Assembly (NCBI GenBank): GCA_018897105.1
Contig: JAHILF010000028.1
Location: 1 to 41,944 of the forward strand
Source: Pseudomonadota bacterium
GTDB taxonomy: Bacteria; Desulfobacterota; Desulfobulbia; Desulfobulbales; SURF-16
Direction of reading: 5' to 3'
Length of the DNA stretch: 41,944 bases
Shown piece by piece: positions 41,408 to 41,944 of this stretch. Under the pieces are notes generated by a model, which was given only the letters and a program-made list of their open reading frames with translations, was not told the origin of the DNA and did not search any database. Within the stretch, counting starts at the first letter, position 1; every line of letters begins with the position of its first letter. A program made the position numbers and the translations under genes.

Positions 41408-41944
41408 ATGACCTCGAAAAAAGTGAACAAGAAATTGCAAAATGACCACGAAAAGATGCGACAATCGCTCAAACGAATAAAAAGAAACGGTAGTTTCTTT
41501 AATGCGACAGAAATGATGACTCAAGCCAAAAAACAAATTCAAAAAATCATCCTGATTGGCGGAACATGTTTTATGCTCACCAGCCCTGCTTTTGGGCTTG
41601 AAATCCGTCAGGATTTTTACAACTATCCGCTTGTCCTAAACACACCTGTAGAAATTCCAATCCATCAAACTTTCATCATTGCCAGGCAACCATCTTTTTA
41701 CGCCAGACCAGAAAGCCGTAGACCAGAACGCCGTTCGTTCTCTGTGGTTTTTTTTGACCTGGGCAGCGCATGGTTATCCCCGGAAGCCAGCAAGAAGCTC
41801 CTGATGGAGTTGCGAGAGTGTTGTGTCGCCTGTCCTCTGTATATCACCGGCTACACCTGTTCGATTGGAATCGAAAGCCAAAACCTGGAACTTTCCAGGT
41901 CCCGAGCCGAGGTTGTTGCCACAATGCTTCGGAGAAATGGTTAC
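41408..41944 (+). CDS. OmpA-family protein, 5' part (runs off the window)
   Basis: The frame is open to the window end. A hydrophobic segment (IILIGGTCFMLTSPAFG) at about residues 45-61 fits a signal peptide if translation starts at one of the ATGs at 41513 or 41516; from the ATG at 41408 it would be an internal anchor. The part near the edge, LYITGYTCSIGIESQNLELS followed by RSRAEVVATML, is the start of an OmpA-like peptidoglycan-binding domain (usual form: I.GYT...G....N..LS..RA..V...L). Such proteins are often part of conjugation or envelope functions on ICEs. The true start is uncertain because no candidate has a good ribosome site. Confidence 0.7.
   Translation, partial: MTSKKVNKKLQNDHEKMRQSLKRIKRNGSFFNATEMMTQAKKQIQKIILIGGTCFMLTSPAFGLEIRQDFYNYPLVLNTPVEIPIHQTFIIARQPSFYARPESRRPERRSFSVVFFDLGSAWLSPEASKKLLMELRECCVACPLYITGYTCSIGIESQNLELSRSRAEVVATMLRRNGY

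Noticed and set aside
1-41944. CRISPR array
   Set aside because: Reading through the window, I saw no series of short direct repeats with regular unique spacers. The repeats found are two long copies 8 kb apart and palindromes.

Overview
The window looks like a bacterial chromosome from a Gram-negative lineage, most likely Desulfobacterota (former Deltaproteobacteria). The pointers are the style of the PAS/MASE3/SBP-type sensor kinases, a cysteine-rich PAS domain, and tRNA-Lys(CTT) and tRNA-Arg(TCT) 3' ends with encoded CCA. This placement is an inference from gene content, not from a marker gene. From about 10 kb onward the window is an accessory island full of mobile-element scars, broken genes and defence genes.

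Layout. (1) 0.25-9.5 kb, minus strand: a four-gene phosphorelay operon made of a MASE3/PAS/GAF membrane sensor with no output domain, a periplasmic-binding-domain histidine kinase, a single-domain receiver and a hybrid kinase. (2) 10.0-14.7 kb: an integration scar. It holds a frameshifted small gene, the 3' halves of two different tRNA genes in tandem, an XRE/ImmA pair with two tiny downstream genes, a tyrosine integrase broken by two single-base indels, and a BrnT/BrnA toxin-antitoxin pair. (3) 14.8-28.6 kb, plus strand: a compact operon that I read as a type 4 BREX phage-defence system (BrxP PAPS-reductase-like protein, DUF4007 protein, small protein, BrxC ATPase, PglZ, short BrxL). It is led by an unusual 1074-residue protein. 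This protein joins an N-terminal DUF1566/C-type-lectin-like domain to two RNA-polymerase alpha-CTD-like HhH modules, a sigma region-4-like HTH and HARE-HTH-like winged helices. The lectin part contains a stretch whose codons look like the variable region of a diversity-generating retroelement. (4) 28.7-36.7 kb: an 8-kb segment between two copies of a ~158-bp repeat. It contains a small integron-type cassette array with attC-like sites but no integrase. The cassettes carry a PD-(D/E)XK nuclease, an AbiV-like protein and a J-domain protein. Remnants of a SIR2/TrlF-type system follow. (5) 37.0-41.9 kb: plasmid/ICE-like genes: KfrA-like protein under a near-perfect palindromic operator, a umuC 3' fragment cut by a nested palindromic element, a divergent pair of XRE regulators, and a tightly overlapping operon with a sigma-4-like protein and an OmpA-family protein that runs off the window.

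How the genes fit together. The BREX genes are spaced or overlapped for translational coupling, including the lead gene, so the lectin/HTH protein is probably part of the system as regulator or sensor. The cassette array, the TA pairs and the broken SIR2/TrlF genes make this a layered defence island with repeated gain and decay. No reverse transcriptase, integron integrase, BREX methyltransferase (PglX), CRISPR array or rRNA was seen.
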